A stretch of DNA of 64,000 bases from Clostridiales bacterium (GCA_014799665.1 JAAVHP010000012.1:1-64000), one strand, 5' to 3'. Counted from the first letter of the stretch, positions 18,339-26,514 are shown. The notes: a model not told the origin generated them from the sequence alone. Numbers and translations are program-made.

Positions 18339-20185
18339 AAAAAGAAAAATCTTTATCCAAAGAATACCGCGAGGACATAGTCGAGAGTGTAAGGAACGAT
18401 TTCGAAAAGCGTTGCGAGGCGCGGCGCCCGTACGAGGTGCAGTGGCGGCTCAATATGAATTTCTATCTCGGCAACCAGTACTGCACGGCTTCTGTGACAG
18501 GCGATATTCAGGACGTAGAGCGCGACTACTATTGGCAGGAGCGCGAGGTGTTCAATCATATCAGTTCGCTCGTCGAAACGCGGCTCGCCAAGCTGAACAG
18601 CGTGCGCCCGTCGCTTACGGTGCGTCCGTTCTCGTCAGACGACGGCGACGTGAAGACCGCAAAGACTTCGACTAAGATACTCGGCTCGGCGTGTGACAAG
18701 CTCGACGTGGACAACCGTTTGTCAGACGGCACGATGTGGTCTGAGATCTGCGGCACGAGCTTCTACTACGTGGGCTGGGACGATAATTCGGGCTTAGAAA
18801 TATCCGACGGGGTGTACGAGGGCGACGTATGCGTTCAGGTCGTGCCGCCGTTCGAGATCTATCCCGACAGCGTGTTTGCGCAGAACGTGGACGACTGTCG
18901 CTCGATAATAAGAGCGCGCGCCGTCGACGTGGACGAAATCAAGCGTGTTTACGGCAAGACCGTACCGCCCGAAAACCGCGATATTATCGGCGTTACTTCG
19001 GCGGCGGTGGGCGGCGGGCTGGTTGCCGACAGCACTTTGAACAAGCTGACTTCGGTCGCCGCCGAGAACTGCGCCGTGCTCATAGAGCGGTTCACACTGC
19101 CTACGCCAGAGCACGCGGACGGCGAATACGCCGTGGTCGCCGGCAAAGAGCTTTTGCATTACGGTCCGCTTCCATTCGTCAATCGCGCCGACGGCAAGCG
19201 CGGCTTTCCGTTCGTCAAGCAGGTGGCGCTCGGCAGCTGCGGATGCTTTTTCGGCACGTCCATAGTAGAGCGCAGCATACCCGTCCAGCGTGCGTACAAC
19301 GCCGTAAAGAACCGCAAGCACGAGTTTATGAACAGGCTGACCATGGGCGTTATGGCGGTCGAGGACGGCTCCGTAGATATAGATAATCTCGAACAGGAAG
19401 GTATTTCGCCCGGCAAGATCTTGGTCTACCGTCAGGGCGCGACTCCGCCGCGCATGGTCGAGATGAGCGGCATACCGTCGAGCTTCGACGCGGAAGAAGC
19501 GCGCCTTCTCAACGAGTTCACGAACATAAGCGGCGTCAGCGAGATCATGCGTTCTTCTAATATGTTGTCCGCGAACATGAGCGGCGTGGCGTTGCAGCTG
19601 CTCATAGAGCAGGACGACACCAGGCTCTCGCTGTCGGCGGAGAACGTGCGCTCGGCGGCGCGCGAGATAGCGCGGCATATCCTGCGGCTTTACAAGCAGT
19701 TCGGCAGCGACGCGCGGCTCAGTCGTATCGTCGGGCAGAACGGCGAGGTCGAGCTTATGCGCTGGTCGGCTTCTGACATATCGAGCGACGACGTTGTATT
19801 CGCTACCGACAACGAGCTTTTGTCAACGCCCGCCATGCGCCAGAACATGATGATGGAGCTTTACAAAATGGGCTTGCTGTTCGACGCCGAAGGCAAGATG
19901 AGCGAAGCCGCAAAGCACAGGTTTATGGACGCGCTCGGCTACGGCGATTGGGACAGCAGCGTGGACCTCGCCGACGTGCATATTTCCCGCGCCGAAAGCG
20001 AGAACACAAAAGGCAAGTACGAGCTTAACGAGTTCGACGATCACGGTATACATATCGATACGCACGTCAAGTTCTTGCTCACGGAGTGCCCGAGCGGTGC
20101 GCGCGCCGAAAAGCTTAAAGCGCATATCAGGGAGCATGAAACAATTAAGAATTCGCAATTAGGAATTCAAAACGAAGGTCAATAA
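18335..20185 (+). CDS. phage portal protein
   Basis: The 616-residue protein is coupled to the preceding gene by an ATGA overlap. It begins with a charged helical region and a stretch containing RRPYEVQWRLNMNFYLGNQY, followed by the mixed wing/clip region and long helices (around 380-470) typical of portal stems and crowns, including the segment FTNISGVSEIMRSSN that marks many Firmicute portals of the P22-like group. It would form the dodecameric ring at one capsid vertex through which TerL packages DNA. Length (about 600-700) fits podovirus portals better than the shorter HK97 type. No frameshift is seen. The assignment also rests on its place between terminase and scaffold/capsid genes. Confidence 0.85.
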   Translation: MKKEKSLSKEYREDIVESVRNDFEKRCEARRPYEVQWRLNMNFYLGNQYCTASVTGDIQDVERDYYWQEREVFNHISSLVETRLAKLNSVRPSLTVRPFSSDDGDVKTAKTSTKILGSACDKLDVDNRLSDGTMWSEICGTSFYYVGWDDNSGLEISDGVYEGDVCVQVVPPFEIYPDSVFAQNVDDCRSIIRARAVDVDEIKRVYGKTVPPENRDIIGVTSAAVGGGLVADSTLNKLTSVAAENCAVLIERFTLPTPEHADGEYAVVAGKELLHYGPLPFVNRADGKRGFPFVKQVALGSCGCFFGTSIVERSIPVQRAYNAVKNRKHEFMNRLTMGVMAVEDGSVDIDNLEQEGISPGKILVYRQGATPPRMVEMSGIPSSFDAEEARLLNEFTNISGVSEIMRSSNMLSANMSGVALQLLIEQDDTRLSLSAENVRSAAREIARHILRLYKQFGSDARLSRIVGQNGEVELMRWSASDISSDDVVFATDNELLSTPAMRQNMMMELYKMGLLFDAEGKMSEAAKHRFMDALGYGDWDSSVDLADVHISRAESENTKGKYELNEFDDHGIHIDTHVKFLLTECPSGARAEKLKAHIREHETIKNSQLGIQNEGQ

Positions 20186-20197
20186 AAGGGAGTTTTT

Positions 20198-20755
20198 ATG
20201 AAAGACATTCAAGATAATCAGATAGAACAAGTCGAAGATATTTCGACCTCTAATATAGGCAAGTTCGGTTCGGTAGAGGAGCTGTTCAAGGCTTACAACG
20301 CGCTCGAAAAGGAGTTTACAAAGCGCTGCCAACTGATAAAGCAGTTACAAGCAGAGAAGGAAAACAAAAGCGCGCAAGCACAAGAACAAATCGCCGAAGC
20401 GACCGTCGAAGGGGCTGCGCCGAGCGAAGAACTCAACGTTTCGTGCGGCGAGCCCATAGCGGCGGACGATCGACCCGCGCCCGAGCCTGCGCCTGCGGCA
20501 GAGCCGCCCGAAGCGCAAGAGCCGCCCGCGCAGGAGCAATGCGAGCCCGTCGACATCATTGCGTTTGCCGTCAAGTACGTAGACGCGATAGCGGATATTC
20601 CAGAGATTGTCGACGAGGTACTCGCGCGGTATAAGCGCAAGCTGTCCTGTCGCGGCGGCGGTAGCGCGCCCGTAGGCACTGCGGTCATCATGCCCGCCAT
20701 GCGCCCGCGCACGCTTGCCGACGCTAAACGGTTAGCCGACGAGATTTTAGGTTAA
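20198..20755 (+). CDS. probable capsid scaffolding protein
   Basis: The 185-residue acidic protein lies directly before the major capsid gene, behind AAGGGAG. It has an N-terminal segment FGSVEELFKAYNALEKEFTK, then a charged coiled-coil-like stretch, then a long Ala/Pro/Glu-rich low-complexity linker (about residues 65-115), and a helical C-terminus ending in a short basic patch. This combination of an acidic helical body, a disordered linker and a small C-terminal basic helix-turn region, together with position, is characteristic of phage scaffolds that template procapsid assembly and then leave. No protease motif is visible. Confidence 0.75.
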   Translation: MKDIQDNQIEQVEDISTSNIGKFGSVEELFKAYNALEKEFTKRCQLIKQLQAEKENKSAQAQEQIAEATVEGAAPSEELNVSCGEPIAADDRPAPEPAPAAEPPEAQEPPAQEQCEPVDIIAFAVKYVDAIADIPEIVDEVLARYKRKLSCRGGGSAPVGTAVIMPAMRPRTLADAKRLADEILG

Positions 20756-20802
20756 GCCAAACCGATCGAACAAACCAAATTATCAAATAAAAGGAGAAAA
20801 AC

Positions 20803-21948
20803 ATGGTAACTTTACAGAACGCAGAAAACGCATTAAAGACCGTATACCTCGGCACGGTGACCGATCTTCTCAATACGCGCGTCAATCCGCTACTCAGCAA
20901 GATCGAGCAGACCTCGTCCGACGTGTGGGGCAAGGAGATCCGCACCGCCGCGAAGTTCGGCATTAACGGCGGCGTAGGCGCGGGCGATGAGGACGGAGAT
21001 CTTCCCGCGGCGTACGGCAACAATTATCTTCAATTCGTCACAACGCTCAAAAACCTTTACGGTCAGATCGAGATTTCCGACAAGGCTATCCGCGCATCCG
21101 AGGGCGGCAAGGGCGCGTTTACCGATCTTCTCAACGCCGAGCTCGAAGGGCTTTTGAACGCGTCCAAGTTTAATCTCGGACGTATGCTGTACGGCGACGG
21201 CACGGGGCTTCTCGCGTCCGTTTCCGCGGGCACGGGCGGCGCGATCGTTATAGATTCCGTGCGCAACGTAGTCGAGGGGCTCGTAGTGGATATCTACGGC
21301 GCGGACGGAACAAAAAAGACCACGGCGCGTATTAAGTACGTCGAACGCGCCGATAAGAAGATAACCTTCGATAGTACGGTAACGCTCGCGGCGGGCGACA
21401 AGCTGTACGTTCAGGGCTCTAAGGACAAGGAGATAACCGGTATCGGCGCGCTGTTCAACGGATCGACAATTTACGGCGTGCAGAAGTCGGCGCATCCCTT
21501 CCTTAACCCGTACAAGAAAGCGGTCGACGGCACTATCGACGAGATAACCATTCAGGAAGCTATCGACGCGCTCGAAAACGACGCGGGCTCGACCGTCGAC
21601 TTTATAGCGTGCTCGCAGGACGCCAAGTATTCGTTCGTCGACTACATGGGCGCGTACAGGCGCAATATCGACTTCATGGAGCTCGACGGCGGGTTCAAGT
21701 CCATTTCGTACAACGGCATTCCGCTCGTTTACGACAGGTTCGTGCCCGAGGGAAGTATGTACCTTTTGAACACCAAGGCGTTCAAGCTTCACCAGCTCTG
21801 CGATTGGCGGTTCCTCGAAACGGAGAACGGCAAGATCCTTCGCCAGAACCAGGGCAAGCCGACTTACACGGCGACCCTCGTCAAGTACTGCGACCTTATC
21901 TGCTCCAAGCCCAACGGTCAGGCGGTGCTTACCGGTATCACGCGTTGA
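20803..21948 (+). CDS. phage major capsid protein
   Basis: The 381-residue protein follows AAAGGAG. It begins VTLQNAENALKTVYLGTVTD, with an early long helical segment, then a Gly-rich loop (GGVGAGDEDGD) and the pattern QIEISDKAIRASEGGKGAF, followed by a mixed alpha/beta domain with an inserted beta-rich portion (about residues 130-210). This matches the layout of HK97-fold major capsid proteins that lack a protease-processed delta domain and use a separate scaffold. Position after the scaffold gene supports the call. It would form the icosahedral shell. No signs of decay are seen. Confidence 0.85.
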   Translation: MVTLQNAENALKTVYLGTVTDLLNTRVNPLLSKIEQTSSDVWGKEIRTAAKFGINGGVGAGDEDGDLPAAYGNNYLQFVTTLKNLYGQIEISDKAIRASEGGKGAFTDLLNAELEGLLNASKFNLGRMLYGDGTGLLASVSAGTGGAIVIDSVRNVVEGLVVDIYGADGTKKTTARIKYVERADKKITFDSTVTLAAGDKLYVQGSKDKEITGIGALFNGSTIYGVQKSAHPFLNPYKKAVDGTIDEITIQEAIDALENDAGSTVDFIACSQDAKYSFVDYMGAYRRNIDFMELDGGFKSISYNGIPLVYDRFVPEGSMYLLNTKAFKLHQLCDWRFLETENGKILRQNQGKPTYTATLVKYCDLICSKPNGQAVLTGITR

Positions 21949-22256
21949 TAGGCAGGGTAATCGAGGACGATCTGTTCGGCGTGTGCCGCAGGCTGAAAAG
22001 CATCGACGACGGCTACTACGTTTTCCGCAATTACAAAACGGGCAAGTTCGAGGTGCATAACAGCAAGGATAAAAACACGCTGTGTTTGGTACTGCCTTAC
22101 GATACGCTTGACGAGCGTACCGTAAGGCACGTGCTTTACACGCGCGCCGACAGGCTCGAACAAAACCTCAAGATCATGGACGAGCAAAACCGAAAAGCCG
22201 AGGAGCGCGAACGGAAGAACGCGATAGTCCGTGCGCTTGCCGCGGTAGGGGGTTAG
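21945..22256 (+). CDS. small head-cassette protein
   Basis: It has about 103 residues if translation starts at the TTG at 21945, which overlaps the capsid stop (TTGA). No earlier start is plausible because the frame upstream lies inside the capsid gene. The protein has a folded N-terminal part containing LFGVCRRLKSIDDGYYVFRN and KTGKFEVHNSKD, then a basic/acidic helix at the C-terminus (RLEQNLKIMDEQNRKAEERE). Similar small proteins follow capsid genes in Firmicute podoviruses, from memory, without known function. The lack of a good binding site makes the start uncertain; coupling to capsid translation is likely. Confidence 0.65.
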   Translation: MIGRVIEDDLFGVCRRLKSIDDGYYVFRNYKTGKFEVHNSKDKNTLCLVLPYDTLDERTVRHVLYTRADRLEQNLKIMDEQNRKAEERERKNAIVRALAAVGG

Positions 22257-22257
22257 T

Positions 22258-22803
22258 ATGACGATAAAAGATATAGCAAAGTGCGCGGCGGCGATATTGC
22301 AGGCGGATGACATAGCGGACGAGCTCGACAGCGACGAGATCGCGGATTTGGAAGCCGACGCGAAAACGCTCGTTAAGTGCGTGAACCTCGCAATAGCCGA
22401 AACGCGCGTGGACTTTCCCGTAGTGCATACCGCGGTCGTTTGCGCGGTGGGCGGGTTTATTCCGCTCGACGCGTTTGAGGGCGTTATCTCGGCCGTTAAA
22501 AAGGTCGAGCGCGGCGGAAAACCTGTGTCGTTCACAATAGATACGCGTGGAATAGCCGTGCCGAGCGACGGCGCGTACTCGATAGCGTATATTATCGCGC
22601 CGTCCGATCGTAATGTGGATGACGAAGCGGAAGTTGGCGCAACGCTCGATTGTAATATCCTCGGCTATCTTGCCGCGCGCAACTACTGTCTTATAACGGG
22701 CAGGACGGACGAGGCGGCGATATGGGATCAGCGGTATAACGCGGAAGCCGAGTGTAGGCGGATCACGCGTCGTGCGGTTTTGCCTAAGAGAAGGTTTTTG
22801 TGA
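22258..22803 (+). CDS. probable head-tail connector (adaptor) protein
   Basis: The 181-residue protein starts one base after the previous stop (TAGTATG). It has an N-terminal helical bundle with an acidic stretch (DDIADELDSDEIADLEADAK), a central beta-rich segment and a C-terminal helical part ending in a basic tail (RRAVLPKRRFL). Size, helical N-terminus and position between capsid and tail-side genes fit the P22 gp4/HK97 gp6-like connector group that docks under the portal. The assignment rests mainly on position and general layout. Confidence 0.55.
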   Translation: MTIKDIAKCAAAILQADDIADELDSDEIADLEADAKTLVKCVNLAIAETRVDFPVVHTAVVCAVGGFIPLDAFEGVISAVKKVERGGKPVSFTIDTRGIAVPSDGAYSIAYIIAPSDRNVDDEAEVGATLDCNILGYLAARNYCLITGRTDEAAIWDQRYNAEAECRRITRRAVLPKRRFL

Positions 22804-22822
22804 TTAGGATGCAGGAGAAATA

Positions 22823-24217
22823 ATGTCAAGACTAAACATACCTAAATCAAGTCGATACCGCAAGCGCGTTGGCGCGTTCGGACGCATAGACGTTAAGCAC
22901 GACGAAAGTACGCTCGACTTCAACACCGCCGCCGAATGCTACAACTTTGACACGGCGTCGGGCGCGCTCACTACGGGCTACGGCGTGCGCCAAAACAAGA
23001 ATATCCCTGCTACGACTCAGCGGTATTGGGTTTACCGCTACTACTCGGACGAGCAAAACGGATACGTTGACCAATACGTGTACCAATTGAGCAATGGGAT
23101 TTTGAGAATGTACGACACCGCCATGGGTGACAGCTATTATATTTCGGGAACAATGTTTCCGCCCATGCACGCGCTGAACTATCGGCTTAACTCTAAGGAC
23201 GTTCTGTTGATGTCGTGCGAGGGGCGAAAGTTGTTTACTTGGGACGGCAGGATACTGGAGGAACATACCACGTCACCCGTTGTGTCAAGCATGGCGCTTC
23301 ACTACGAGCGTCTGTTTGTCACGAGTTCGGAAGAGCCGACCAAGGTTTTCTTTTCGCAGGACCTTGATCCCACGAATTGGACGATAGGCAAAGACGGCGG
23401 CGGATTCATCGAGCTACTCGACGAGCGCGGCTATCTCAATCGCGTCGTGTCGTTCGGCAGCTATCTCTACATATTCCGCGACCATGGAATAAGCCGCGTA
23501 ACGGCGTACGGCGATTCAAGCGAATTTTCGGTAATTAATTTGTTCGTTACTGCGGGGCGAATTTACCCCGACAGTATAGCGGTCTGTGGATCGGTGATAG
23601 TCTTTCTCGCAAGCGACGGGCTTTACTCGTTCGACGGCTACGACTGCACGCGGCGGCTTAGTAATCTCGACGGGCTTATCGAGCGCGGCTCGGCGACGGC
23701 GAGCGCGTTCTTCGACGGAAAATACTACTTGTCATGTCGTATGAATTTCGCGGACGGTGAGACTGTCGGGTGCGAAGCAAACGATTGTGCGTGTAACGGT
23801 CTATTGGTATACGACGTCACGAGTGGCGAGTACGCCGTATCGAGGGGGCTTGATATTTCGTTTATGCAGTCCGTGACTTTTAACGGCGAGGATATGCTTG
23901 TGTGCTGTGAGAGTGGCGTGGGCGGCGAGATCGCCAAGTGCGGCAAACGGTTTGACGAAAGTCTGCACGCGCACTGGCACGGTCCGACTACCGATTTCTC
24001 GTCGCCCGATAAGCTCAAGGTCTTGCGTGAAGCGTATGTGGTGAACGATGTTCCCGTAACGGTTGGCATAGACTACGACGGCAAGCGAAAGGAAGTGAAC
24101 GTAAAGACAGGCGGCGGTCGTAAGCGGCTTAACGTAAATTGTAGACGTGCGTCGGTGTCTGTCGATTGCGACGGCGGAGAGTGCAGAGTCGAGCCGATCA
24201 CGGTTATTTATAGTTAA
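22823..24217 (+). CDS. tail/DNA-stabilisation-like propeller protein
   Basis: The 464-residue protein follows a GCAGGAGAAA site. It is rich in beta strands with repeated short motifs such as KLFTWDGRI, YLYIFRDHGISRV and DGLYSFDGY spaced like blades of a beta-propeller, and it lacks signal or membrane segments. In P22-like viruses the packaged-DNA stabilisation protein (gp10 type) occupies this position, and Firmicute relatives share the YIFRDHGI-like signature, from memory. It would close the portal after packaging and start the tail. The C-terminus is a basic beta segment. It could instead be another propeller-type tail component. Confidence 0.65.
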   Translation: MSRLNIPKSSRYRKRVGAFGRIDVKHDESTLDFNTAAECYNFDTASGALTTGYGVRQNKNIPATTQRYWVYRYYSDEQNGYVDQYVYQLSNGILRMYDTAMGDSYYISGTMFPPMHALNYRLNSKDVLLMSCEGRKLFTWDGRILEEHTTSPVVSSMALHYERLFVTSSEEPTKVFFSQDLDPTNWTIGKDGGGFIELLDERGYLNRVVSFGSYLYIFRDHGISRVTAYGDSSEFSVINLFVTAGRIYPDSIAVCGSVIVFLASDGLYSFDGYDCTRRLSNLDGLIERGSATASAFFDGKYYLSCRMNFADGETVGCEANDCACNGLLVYDVTSGEYAVSRGLDISFMQSVTFNGEDMLVCCESGVGGEIAKCGKRFDESLHAHWHGPTTDFSSPDKLKVLREAYVVNDVPVTVGIDYDGKRKEVNVKTGGGRKRLNVNCRRASVSVDCDGGECRVEPITVIYS

Positions 24218-24301
24218 TTAGGAATTAAGGATATTTAAATAAAATCACCCGGCGGTGTCAATCATTTCAAATTCACAATTCCTAATTGTTTCGGAGGGAA
24301 C
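24218..24301. repeat. short inverted repeat of the aattaggaatt type
   Basis: The sequence aattaggaatt after the stop and aattcctaatt about 55 bases on form an inverted repeat. The same 10-12 base word recurs at several gene junctions in this window (near 20155, 51870, 55672-55706 and 62160), so it is a small dispersed intergenic motif and not a gene. Confidence 0.45.
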
Positions 24302-24640
24302 ATGGATAGAGCAACGCGCGCGTTGTCGCTTGTAGAAGACGGTAACGCAAATTTGGAGAAAGTGCGCCACACGGTGACGGAGCGCACGACGGCGCTGGTT
24401 TTGAACGGCAAAGCGACGGGCACCGATACTTCGTTCGGTACGGTATCGTTGAGCACCGATCGGGCGATAATAGTCAGATTTTTAGGTGAGCAATGCCGAC
24501 TTGTTTTTTGCTACAAACAAATCGCGATAGGAACTTCGCCGATTATTGCCGTACTGCCGGCGGGCGAGGGCGATCTTAAATTATCCGTTCCGCGTCAAGC
24601 CGCGACTGCCGTCATTTTCGGCGGACAAGCCGTAACGTAA
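24302..24640 (+). CDS. small uncharacterised head-cassette protein
   Basis: The 112-residue protein follows TCGGAGGGAAC. It appears as an N-terminal helix followed by a beta-rich region with alternating hydrophobic residues (for example AIIVRFLGEQCRLVFCYKQ), and has no membrane segment. The composition would suit a small capsid-surface or tail-side protein. I do not recognise a family. It is in line with its neighbours and 20 bases before the holin-like gene. Confidence 0.6.
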   Translation: MDRATRALSLVEDGNANLEKVRHTVTERTTALVLNGKATGTDTSFGTVSLSTDRAIIVRFLGEQCRLVFCYKQIAIGTSPIIAVLPAGEGDLKLSVPRQAATAVIFGGQAVT

Positions 24641-24660
24641 AAAATCAAAGGGGGAAAATC

Positions 24661-24927
24661 ATGGACGAAATTATATCGCTCGTTGTTGCCAACGGGTTGT
24701 TTGCCGTGCTGTTTTGCGGACTTCTCGTGTATCAGCTTCGCGACAGCAGTCGGCGCGAGCGCAAGTACACGCAGACGATAAGCGAGCTTACAGACAGCCT
24801 CAAATCGTTGTCGTCGATCAAGACGGATACAGAGGCGATACTTGCCGATATACGTGAGATCAAGCGCGGCGTTCGTGGCGCAAGAGTCAAGACGGTAGGT
24901 GCGGAATGCGTGAAAACGAGCGCGTGA
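24661..24927 (+). CDS. BhlA/UviB-type holin-like protein
   Basis: The 88-residue protein starts MDEIISLVVANGLFAVLFCG and has a single N-terminal membrane helix (about residues 5-24), then a polar, coiled-coil tail beginning LRDSSRRERKYTQTI. This one-helix-plus-charged-tail layout, with a short acidic start, is that of the BhlA/UviB family found in Firmicute prophages and bacteriocin loci. Members can permeabilise the membrane. No endolysin gene lies near it. The start follows a GGGGGAAA site. Its stop overlaps a possible GTG start of the next small gene. Confidence 0.8.
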   Translation: MDEIISLVVANGLFAVLFCGLLVYQLRDSSRRERKYTQTISELTDSLKSLSSIKTDTEAILADIREIKRGVRGARVKTVGAECVKTSA

Positions 24928-25088
24928 GCCCGCCGCCCGAAGTATCTCCGCACGAGAAAAAATCGGGCGCAGAGGTCATGCGCAAGTACGAGCTTTACCG
25001 CTACAATATGATCAAGGAGAAGTACAAAAAATATGGCTCAACCAATCACACAATTCCCGGACAACAGCAAGGATCGGGAGGAGCTTGA
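24924..25088 (+). CDS. possible small coupled protein (54 residues)
   Basis: A GTG at 24924 overlaps the holin stop (GTGA) and opens a frame that contains SPHEKKSGAEVMRKYELYRY and fills the otherwise empty 105-base gap before the coiled-coil gene, then runs 56 bases into that gene. The helical, charged segment with a regular KYELYRYNMIKEKYKKY pattern looks like protein and not noise, but there is no binding site of its own, so it would depend on coupling. Confidence 0.4.
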   Translation: MSPPPEVSPHEKKSGAEVMRKYELYRYNMIKEKYKKYGSTNHTIPGQQQGSGGA

Positions 25089-25956
25089 AAACATAGTCAA
25101 GCAGTACGAAACGCCGCTGTACGACGCGACCAAACCGCAGCTGCCGCAAACCAAGCTGAGCGAGCTTAGCTACACCGCGCCGAGCGACGAGTATCTCAAA
25201 ATCAAAGCCGAGAATGAGCTTTACGACTACAAAACGAGCGGCGAGCAGGCGGTGCGCGATCAATCGGCTGCCGACGGCAAGGCGTTGCAGGACACGAAAG
25301 ACGCGTACCTGCAAAACCGCGACAGCGAGATAGCCGCGCTCGATAAGCAGTACGAAGAGGGCGTTCGCGCCGTCGATAACGACGCGATAAAGCGCGGACT
25401 TGCGCGTTCGTCGATAGCGGCGGTAAACCGCGCCGAGCTCGAAAAGGAATACATTAAAAGCAACGCCGATATAGCGTCGAGCTACGGCAAAAAAATATCC
25501 GAGCTCGATAAGGACATAGCCCAAATTTCGAGCAAGCTCCAATCGGCGCTCAACGACTTTAACCTCTCGTATGCGAGCAAGCTCAATCAAACGCTTTCGT
25601 CGCTCAAAGACGAGCGCGACAAAAAGATAATCGAGGTGGAGAAGTACAATAACTCGGTGCGCGAAAAGCAAGCCGAGCTCGACGGCGAGCGCATGAAACT
25701 CGAAAGCGATCTCTACTCTGCGCAGCTCTCGCAGGAAAAGCAGGCTAACGGTCTGTCGCTTTTGAACAGCGAACAGCGCGACGAGATATACAAGGCGGTG
25801 TACGGCAAGATGAACGAGTACCTCGCTTCGCTTACGCCCCAACAGGCCAAGCTCGAGCTTTTGAACCACTCGTTCTATCGTCAGCATTTGTCCAACTACT
25901 ACTATAATAAATTGCTCGACCAATACGGCAGTCTGGCTCGGCCCGGCGACGAATAG
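25033..25956 (+). CDS. long coiled-coil phage protein
   Basis: The 307-residue protein starts at an ATG 12 bases after AAGGAG. After about 50 residues with prolines it is almost entirely helical and charged with heptad-like spacing (roughly residues 55-250), and includes the signature DNDAIKRGLARSSI seen, from memory, in structural or ejection-related proteins of Firmicute phages. A tyrosine-rich end (YYYNKLL) closes it. It could be an internal virion protein, a tape-like or ejection protein. No enzymatic domain is seen. Confidence 0.65.
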   Translation: MAQPITQFPDNSKDREELENIVKQYETPLYDATKPQLPQTKLSELSYTAPSDEYLKIKAENELYDYKTSGEQAVRDQSAADGKALQDTKDAYLQNRDSEIAALDKQYEEGVRAVDNDAIKRGLARSSIAAVNRAELEKEYIKSNADIASSYGKKISELDKDIAQISSKLQSALNDFNLSYASKLNQTLSSLKDERDKKIIEVEKYNNSVREKQAELDGERMKLESDLYSAQLSQEKQANGLSLLNSEQRDEIYKAVYGKMNEYLASLTPQQAKLELLNHSFYRQHLSNYYYNKLLDQYGSLARPGDE

Positions 25957-25964
25957 AGGTGCAT

Positions 25965-26189
25965 ATGAAGCAAAGAATAAAAAGCATGAGTTTTTGGATA
26001 GGACTGATAGGCTCGGTCATACTCATATTAAGCGCGTTCGGCGTGGAAATCGGTGACGAGACGGCTAATGCGGTGATAAACGGAGTATGCTCGCTCTTGG
26101 TTGTGTTCGGTATTGTTACACCCGTAAAGCAAGAGGATGAGCAAGAAACCGACGACGCCACTACCAAAGAAACAGACAAAGACAATTGA
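25965..26189 (+). CDS. phage holin (Phage_holin_1-like)
   Basis: The 74-residue protein starts at the ATG at 25965, five bases after AGAGG; an in-frame GTG two codons upstream is less likely. It contains KSMSFWIGLIGSVILILSAF, a first membrane helix, an amphipathic link with GVEIGDETANAVINGVCS and a second hydrophobic stretch, then a highly charged tail (EDEQETDD). This matches the small phi LC3/Phage_holin_1 group. It is the last gene of the cassette and is followed at once by a terminator. A holin without an endolysin nearby is odd. Confidence 0.85.
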   Translation: MKQRIKSMSFWIGLIGSVILILSAFGVEIGDETANAVINGVCSLLVVFGIVTPVKQEDEQETDDATTKETDKDN

Positions 26190-26196
26190 GTAACAG

Positions 26197-26231
26197 AAAA
26201 ATCCGATCCGTTTTTTCGGGTCGGATTTTTA
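26197..26231 (+). terminator. rho-independent terminator closing the head cassette
   Basis: The hairpin pairs aaaaatccgatccg with cgggtcggattttt around a T-rich loop, with one G-T wobble, and ends in TTTTT. It separates the phage-like genes from the aromatic operon. Confidence 0.85.
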
Positions 26232-26324
26232 ATTGCGCGCGAAGATGTTAAAATTTATATACGTTCGATTTCGACGGAAAAAACGGATAATTTGAAAAAG
26301 AAAGGAAAAACCTAATCAAAATTA

Positions 26325-26353
26325 TTGACAAAAAGCCGAAATTTTTTTATAAT
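26325..26353 (+). promoter_or_regulatory. consensus promoter of the aromatic operon
   Basis: TTGACA at 26325-26330 and TATAAT at 26348-26353 are 17 bases apart. Transcription would begin near 26360 and include the leader peptide and attenuator before aroF. A second promoter inside the operon was not found. Confidence 0.92.
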
Positions 26354-26380
26354 CTATCTATCTACCAACGGAGATAGGTT

Positions 26381-26464
26381 ATGAACCGTTTTAATCGTTA
26401 CAGCGCATTTTTTTACTTTAACAAGGGCTTTTACTTTATTAGCCCTGATTTGTGTGCGCGGTAA
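26381..26464 (+). CDS. Phe/Tyr-rich attenuation leader peptide (27 residues)
   Basis: An ATG at 26381 follows GGAG (26370-26373) and opens a 27-codon frame ending at TAA 26462-26464. The peptide has six Phe and three Tyr, concentrated in AFFYFNKGFYFIS (codons 9-21). Codons 10-13 and 17-19 are ttt ttt tac ttt and ttt tac ttt. It lies between a consensus promoter and a rho-independent terminator in front of aroF, as do pheL-type leaders. When Phe- or Tyr-tRNA is scarce, a ribosome stalled here leaves the end of the frame (26454-26462) free to pair with the terminator arm. The peptide itself is not expected to have a function. Confidence 0.9.
   Translation: MNRFNRYSAFFYFNKGFYFISPDLCAR
26425..26446 (+). 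promoter_or_regulatory. possible pause hairpin inside the leader peptide frame
   Basis: agggct (26424-26429) pairs with agccct (26441-26446) around an 11-base A/T loop. It lies over the second Phe/Tyr codon cluster, so a translating ribosome would open it; such a 1:2 hairpin usually pauses the polymerase in attenuators. It is weak on its own. Confidence 0.45.
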
Positions 26465-26514
26465 AAACGTTCTTTGATTGGAAGATCAAAAATTTTAAAC
26501 GAAAACCGCCGCAC
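26454..26514 (+). promoter_or_regulatory. antiterminator of the aromatic operon attenuator
   Basis: gtgcgcggt (26454-26462, the last codons of the leader frame and the first base of its stop codon) can pair with accgccgcac (26505-26514) by nine Watson-Crick pairs with one bulged C. The second strand contains the left arm of the terminator, so the two structures exclude each other. A ribosome that reaches the stop codon would cover the first strand and let the terminator form; one stalled at the Phe/Tyr codons would not. Confidence 0.82.

Larger units (their letters stand above)
16439..26189 (+). mobile_element. podovirus-like head-gene cassette (prophage remnant or domesticated particle)
   Basis: Twelve to thirteen tightly packed, same-strand open frames run from terminase to holin in the order of a tailed-phage packaging and head module: TerL, small partner, zinc-ribbon protein, portal, scaffold, major capsid protein, connector proteins, tail/stabilisation protein, small proteins and two holin-like membrane proteins. 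Several starts overlap the previous stop. No integrase, excisionase, repressor, replication gene, endolysin, tail fibre or flanking direct repeat is visible in the window. Every frame is open, and base composition and codon use resemble the neighbouring chromosomal genes. It may be a decayed prophage, a satellite or a gene-transfer-agent-like unit. Confidence 0.7.
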
